Below are positions 62,317-64,000 of a stretch of DNA of 64,000 nucleotides, piece after piece; the first letter of the stretch is position 1; every line of letters begins with the position of its first letter. The stretch is from Gammaproteobacteria bacterium (GTDB lineage: Bacteria > Pseudomonadota > Gammaproteobacteria > Steroidobacterales > Foliamicaceae), in assembly GCA_009838035.1 (NCBI GenBank), contig VXSK01000002.1, forward strand, positions 124,001 through 188,000, written 5' to 3'. Made by a program: the position numbers and the translations under genes. The notes under the pieces are model-generated. The model made no database searches. It had not been told where the DNA came from and saw only the letters and a list, made by a program, of their open reading frames with translations.

Positions 62317-64000
62317 AGCATCCTGCATCACTCGCCGCGGTCCTCGCCTGGCTACTGGCGCCGGCACTGCTCGCGATCGCGCAGGATGCCGCAAGCGAAC
62401 TGCCCTGCGACACCGGCCTGTACGAAATCAGCGCGGACCACGAAGGCGCGCGCGCCAATGCCTGCCGGGTCTTCAATCCACGCGGAGTGATCCTGACCAT
62501 CGATCCGGAAGATCCGCCGCCGATCAATCCCAGCCCCTGGTACGGATTCCACGTGCGCGCAAAGAACGCGAACGAGCAGGGGACCCTCGTGGTAACGCTA
62601 CGCTACTCCACCAGCCGGCACCGCTACGCGCCCAGGACCAGCATTGGCGGGCGGGAATGGAACCCGCTGCCGGAGCGCCAATGGCTGGTCCACGAGGACG
62701 GCCGCGCGACCATGGAACTCAAGCCCGGCGCGGAGGGGCTGTTCGTTTCGGCCCAGGAGAACCTCGGACTGGGCTTCTACGAAGAATGGCGCCGCGGCAC
62801 GGCCGAGCGTTTCGATGGACTGCAGTGGCGCAGCATCGGCAAATCCAGGGGAGGGCGCCCGATTTTCGCGGCCGAGACCGCTCCCGGCGCGGCCAACTAC
62901 CTGCTGTTCATCGGCCGTCAGCACCCGCCCGAGGTCCCGGGCGCCCTGATGTTCGCGGCTTTCGCCGAACGGCTGCTCGAGGACCGCTCGAGCGCCTGTG
63001 ACGACCCGTCCTCGGCCAAGTGCGCCTTTTATTCCGGGCACAGCCTGGTTTTCATACCCAACCTCAATCCCGACGGCGTCGCGCTGGGCCACTGGCGGCA
63101 CAACCTCGACGGGACCGACCTGAACCGCGACTGGGGGACTTTCGAGCAGCCCGAGACGCGGGCCGTACGGGACCTGGTCGACTCGCTGGAAGAGACGGGA
63201 AGCGAAATCGCGGTCATGCTGGATTTCCACTCGACCTGGAGAAATGTTTTCTATGTCCCGACCTTGAAGGATTCCACCCGCCCGCCGGCGTTCGTCACCC
63301 GCTGGCTACGCCTGGCCCGTGCAAGCGGGGACGCCTACGCGTTCGAACGGGCGCCGCGATCCTCGGAAGATACCGCGATTGCCAAGAACTACTTCTATCG
63401 CCGCTTCGGCGTCCCGGCAATCACGGTCGAAACGGGCGACGACACGCCCAGGGACGAGATCGCCGCCACCGGTCCCGTCCTGGCGGCCGCGCTGGTCGAG
63501 GTTCTGGGCGGCGGGAACGGCCCTTCGGGACGCCGACGCGGCGCGCTGTGCCCGGATTTCTTCTGCTACATGGCCGAGGCGAACAAGGCATCGCTGGTCA
63601 TGCTCCTGAAGGAGAGGCTGGTGGACCGCGGGCAGGCGGAGAAAATCGCCGCTGCGATGATGCAATTGCATAGCGAGCAGGAGGCCGAAGGCGCCAAGCG
63701 AACAGCGAACTACCTTCCGTACGAGGAGCGCCTGATCGAACTGGCCGATGAGGAAGTGGCCAATCTTCATCTTGGACGCTCACGCCAGGACCTCCACGGC
63801 GTGGTGCGGCGAATGTTGATTCGCGACCAGTGGCTGGCTCTGGCGGAAGGCGCGTCGCGAGCTCGCGCCGCTCTTCTGCGCCTGGCGGAACAGGAGGCGA
63901 CAACGGCTATTCCCGCCTATACGCATGGCGTTCAGGCGCAGCCCACCACGCTGGGGCACTACCTGCTGGCGTTCTCGGCCAGCCTGGAACGCGATCTGCA
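62313..64000 (+). CDS. M14 zinc carboxypeptidase fused to an argininosuccinate-lyase-type domain (3' end outside window)
   Basis: The frame is open from the GTG at 62313 to the window edge (562 codons seen). After a signal-like N-terminus (SLAAVLAWLLAPALLAIAQ) comes an M14 domain: zinc ligands H204 and E207 in GRQHPPEVPG and H306 in LDFHSTWR, NPDG and DLNRDW (N271/R272) for substrate, and catalytic E373 in ITVETGDD. From about residue 411 the same frame continues into a lyase_1 domain: LHLGRSRQDLHG (485-496) and IPAYTHGVQAQPTTLGHYLLAF (533-554), the two signatures of argininosuccinate lyases and relatives such as EDDS lyase. I followed the codons across the junction and saw no stop. It would cleave a C-terminal amino acid and a C-N bond. 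Confidence 0.85.
   Translation, partial: MKHPASLAAVLAWLLAPALLAIAQDAASELPCDTGLYEISADHEGARANACRVFNPRGVILTIDPEDPPPINPSPWYGFHVRAKNANEQGTLVVTLRYSTSRHRYAPRTSIGGREWNPLPERQWLVHEDGRATMELKPGAEGLFVSAQENLGLGFYEEWRRGTAERFDGLQWRSIGKSRGGRPIFAAETAPGAANYLLFIGRQHPPEVPGALMFAAFAERLLEDRSSACDDPSSAKCAFYSGHSLVFIPNLNPDGVALGHWRHNLDGTDLNRDWGTFEQPETRAVRDLVDSLEETGSEIAVMLDFHSTWRNVFYVPTLKDSTRPPAFVTRWLRLARASGDAYAFERAPRSSEDTAIAKNYFYRRFGVPAITVETGDDTPRDEIAATGPVLAAALVEVLGGGNGPSGRRRGALCPDFFCYMAEANKASLVMLLKERLVDRGQAEKIAAAMMQLHSEQEAEGAKRTANYLPYEERLIELADEEVANLHLGRSRQDLHGVVRRMLIRDQWLALAEGASRARAALLRLAEQEATTAIPAYTHGVQAQPTTLGHYLLAFSASLERDL

Noticed and set aside
57540..62394. Two minus-strand open frames of more than 630 codons opposite the penicillin acylase genes
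   Set aside because: Composition of antisense reading (R, H, G, Q rich), no recognisable motifs, while the plus strand has clear catalytic signatures.
1..64000. Prophage, integrative element or CRISPR
   Set aside because: No integrase, transposase, phage gene, tRNA-linked repeat or spaced repeat array could be seen.

Overview
This is a GC-rich, densely coded window from a Gram-negative bacterium. No gap between genes exceeds about 260 bases, and I see no rRNA, tRNA, CRISPR array, integrase or transposase. Three large TonB-dependent receptors, a TRAP transporter, alginate lyases, Tat-type signal peptides and an Lhr helicase fragment suggest a heterotrophic proteobacterium that feeds on polysaccharides. 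A marine gammaproteobacterium is plausible, but the taxon is inferred, not shown.

Layout. 1-6.7 kb: the 3' end of an Lhr-type helicase gene, an FAD-linked oxidase, a secreted protein of unknown function and two convergent DUF1838-like proteins. 6.8-19.8 kb: an alginate-use locus. On the minus strand, kduD (SDR) is followed by dctP-dctQ-dctM of a TRAP transporter. Divergently on the plus strand lie a TonB receptor, a FadR-type GntR regulator, a PL6 lyase, a PL17 oligoalginate lyase and an SDR that probably reduces the released 4-deoxy-hexoseulose uronate. 19.9-22.8 kb: an acyl-CoA dehydrogenase and a transsulfuration enzyme. 22.9-30.6 kb: a second uronate locus with kduI, a LacI-type regulator, a 2-keto-4-pentenoate hydratase-like gene, a TonB receptor and a divergent Tat-exported beta-helix protein that may be a lyase. 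30.7-34.3 kb: an ABC exporter with two permeases.

34.4-54.6 kb is an accessory catabolic island. It holds a TonB receptor, a PhyH-type dioxygenase, an MFS sugar-type symporter, a Tat-exported cupin, five alpha/beta hydrolases (four with an altered catalytic triad), an APH-type kinase, an FAD_binding_2 oxidoreductase, a C13-type peptidase, two NtaA/DszA-type flavin monooxygenases, a DszC/HsaA-type acyl-CoA-dehydrogenase-fold oxidase, two SDRs, an aldo-keto reductase and a membrane protein. Its substrate is unknown. 55.4-64 kb: a TGS-domain GTPase, aspartate carbamoyltransferase, two tandem penicillin-acylase-family hydrolases and, running off the edge, an in-frame fusion of an M14 zinc carboxypeptidase with an argininosuccinate-lyase-type domain.

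How it works together. PL6 and PL17 would depolymerise alginate outside the cytoplasm, the receptor and TRAP system would import fragments, and the SDRs would lead the monomer to 2-keto-3-deoxygluconate. KduI and KduD would do the same for unsaturated uronates from a second polymer. Two operator types can be read: a GntR-like palindrome before the alginate receptor, and a 21-bp palindrome found both before lacI-kduI and at the kduD-TRAP promoter, which ties the two loci into one regulon.
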